A DNA stretch of 11,681 bases from Terriglobia bacterium (GTDB lineage: Bacteria; Acidobacteriota; Terriglobia; UBA7540): NCBI GenBank assembly GCA_020072905.1, contig JAIQGB010000276.1:1-11681 (forward strand), read 5' to 3'. Under the pieces are notes generated by a model. The model saw only the letters and a list, made by a program, of their open reading frames with translations. It was not told where the DNA came from and did no database searches. A program made the position numbers and the translations under genes. Positions 11,255 through 11,681 of the stretch are shown here, one piece after another. Each line of letters opens with the position of its first letter. Position 1 is the stretch's first letter.

Positions 11255-11681
11255 TCAGTTCACCGTCAGCGAAACCGTGGTGGTCTTGCTCGCCGTGCCG
11301 GACACGCCGGTGATCGTCAGAGTGTAGCTTCCCGCCGGGGTTCCGCGCGGCACACCGACTTCGCCACCGCCGGCGCACGCCGACCAGAGCAGGACAAAGA
11401 GCATCAACACTCCCAGGACCAGCAGGGCTCGCCGGCGGCCCGACAGAATTACAGATGCCATCAGCAGCAATGAGAGTATCCACGGCAGCCAGCGCACCCC
11501 GTCTGCGGGGAGATGAATGGTCGGGCCGGAGGCAGGCGGCGCCAGCGTACGAAGGGTGGTGCTTACGCTCAGCGTCGCGGCGGATGGGTTCGTCCCGTCC
11601 AGTGTCACTGATAAAGGCGAAACTGAGCAAGTGGGCGACGGACTGGCCGCGGCGGTGTACACGCAGACCACGGACGTGGAG
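11255..11681 (-). CDS. C-terminal end of a large surface protein (partial)
   Basis: Only the last 142 codons are in the window; the frame is open to the right edge, so the start lies beyond it. The visible part begins with an Ig-like/repeat domain (SPLSVTLDGTNPSAATLSV, about 30 residues) and a Pro-rich stretch. Two hydrophobic segments follow, WLPWILSLLLMASVIL and ALLVLGVLMLFVLLWSAC, separated by the basic SGRRR. Then come AGGG, and a final Ig-like piece, TPAGSYTLTITGVSGTASKT ending in SLTVN. A membrane hairpin between extracellular domains, with a Cys-Ala-Gly-Gly-Gly lipobox-like exit, recalls C-terminal modules of very large acidobacterial secreted proteins. I infer an envelope-anchored surface protein. 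The terminal strand ends exactly at the stop. Confidence 0.75.
   Translation of the reverse strand, partial: STSVVCVYTAAASPSPTCSVSPLSVTLDGTNPSAATLSVSTTLRTLAPPASGPTIHLPADGVRWLPWILSLLLMASVILSGRRRALLVLGVLMLFVLLWSACAGGGEVGVPRGTPAGSYTLTITGVSGTASKTTTVSLTVN

Overview
The window reads as chromosomal DNA of a GC-rich diderm bacterium, most probably an Acidobacteriota (Terriglobia-like) genome. This rests on the mix of families (BON/glycine-zipper lipoprotein, Ala/Pro-rich lipoprotein with a helical tail, a surface protein ending in an Ig-like TVSLTVN strand, an S23 four-helix-bundle gene) and on heptanucleotide repeats between genes. No rRNA, tRNA, CRISPR array, integrase or transposase was seen.

Layout. 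1-642 has no convincing gene but ends in a strong leftward promoter with an 18-bp palindrome inside it. 643-1161 (+) is an XRE-type DNA-binding protein with a coiled-coil tail, convergent with a 65-aa unknown gene (1182-1379, -). After a G-rich gap comes a BON-domain lipoprotein (1795-2832, -). Divergent from it is a glycan/cell-surface block on the + strand: a GT2 polyprenyl-phosphate glycosyltransferase, an ArnT/PMT-like membrane glycosyltransferase 21 bp later, and a glutamine-hydrolysing asparagine synthetase. These are followed by a protein of unknown function with a transglutaminase-like Cys/His/Asp arrangement and by an S23 four-helix-bundle protein. The right end has a small alpha/beta protein (-), a Mth938-domain protein (+), a lipoprotein (-), an outer-membrane beta-barrel protein (-), and the C-terminal end of a large surface protein (-, cut by the window edge).

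How the genes may work together. The GT2 enzyme probably charges a polyprenyl phosphate with a sugar, and the ArnT-like enzyme moves that sugar onto an envelope acceptor. The AsnB-type enzyme could amidate a sugar or peptide precursor in the same pathway, or simply make asparagine. The lipoproteins, beta-barrel and surface protein show an envelope-rich neighbourhood, but their genes are not obviously co-transcribed.

The most unusual structure is a set of in-phase 7-bp tandem repeats between 5.6 and 9.1 kb. Each intergenic junction has its own 7-mer family: TKACAGG, GNCRGAA, AAATMTC and GGATYAA. The last occurs in opposite orientations on the two sides of the S23 gene, giving a 22-bp perfect inverted repeat around it. 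The TKACAGG array runs into the end of the ArnT-like gene and supplies its stop codon; inverted copies of the same 7-mer lie just before the asparagine synthetase start.
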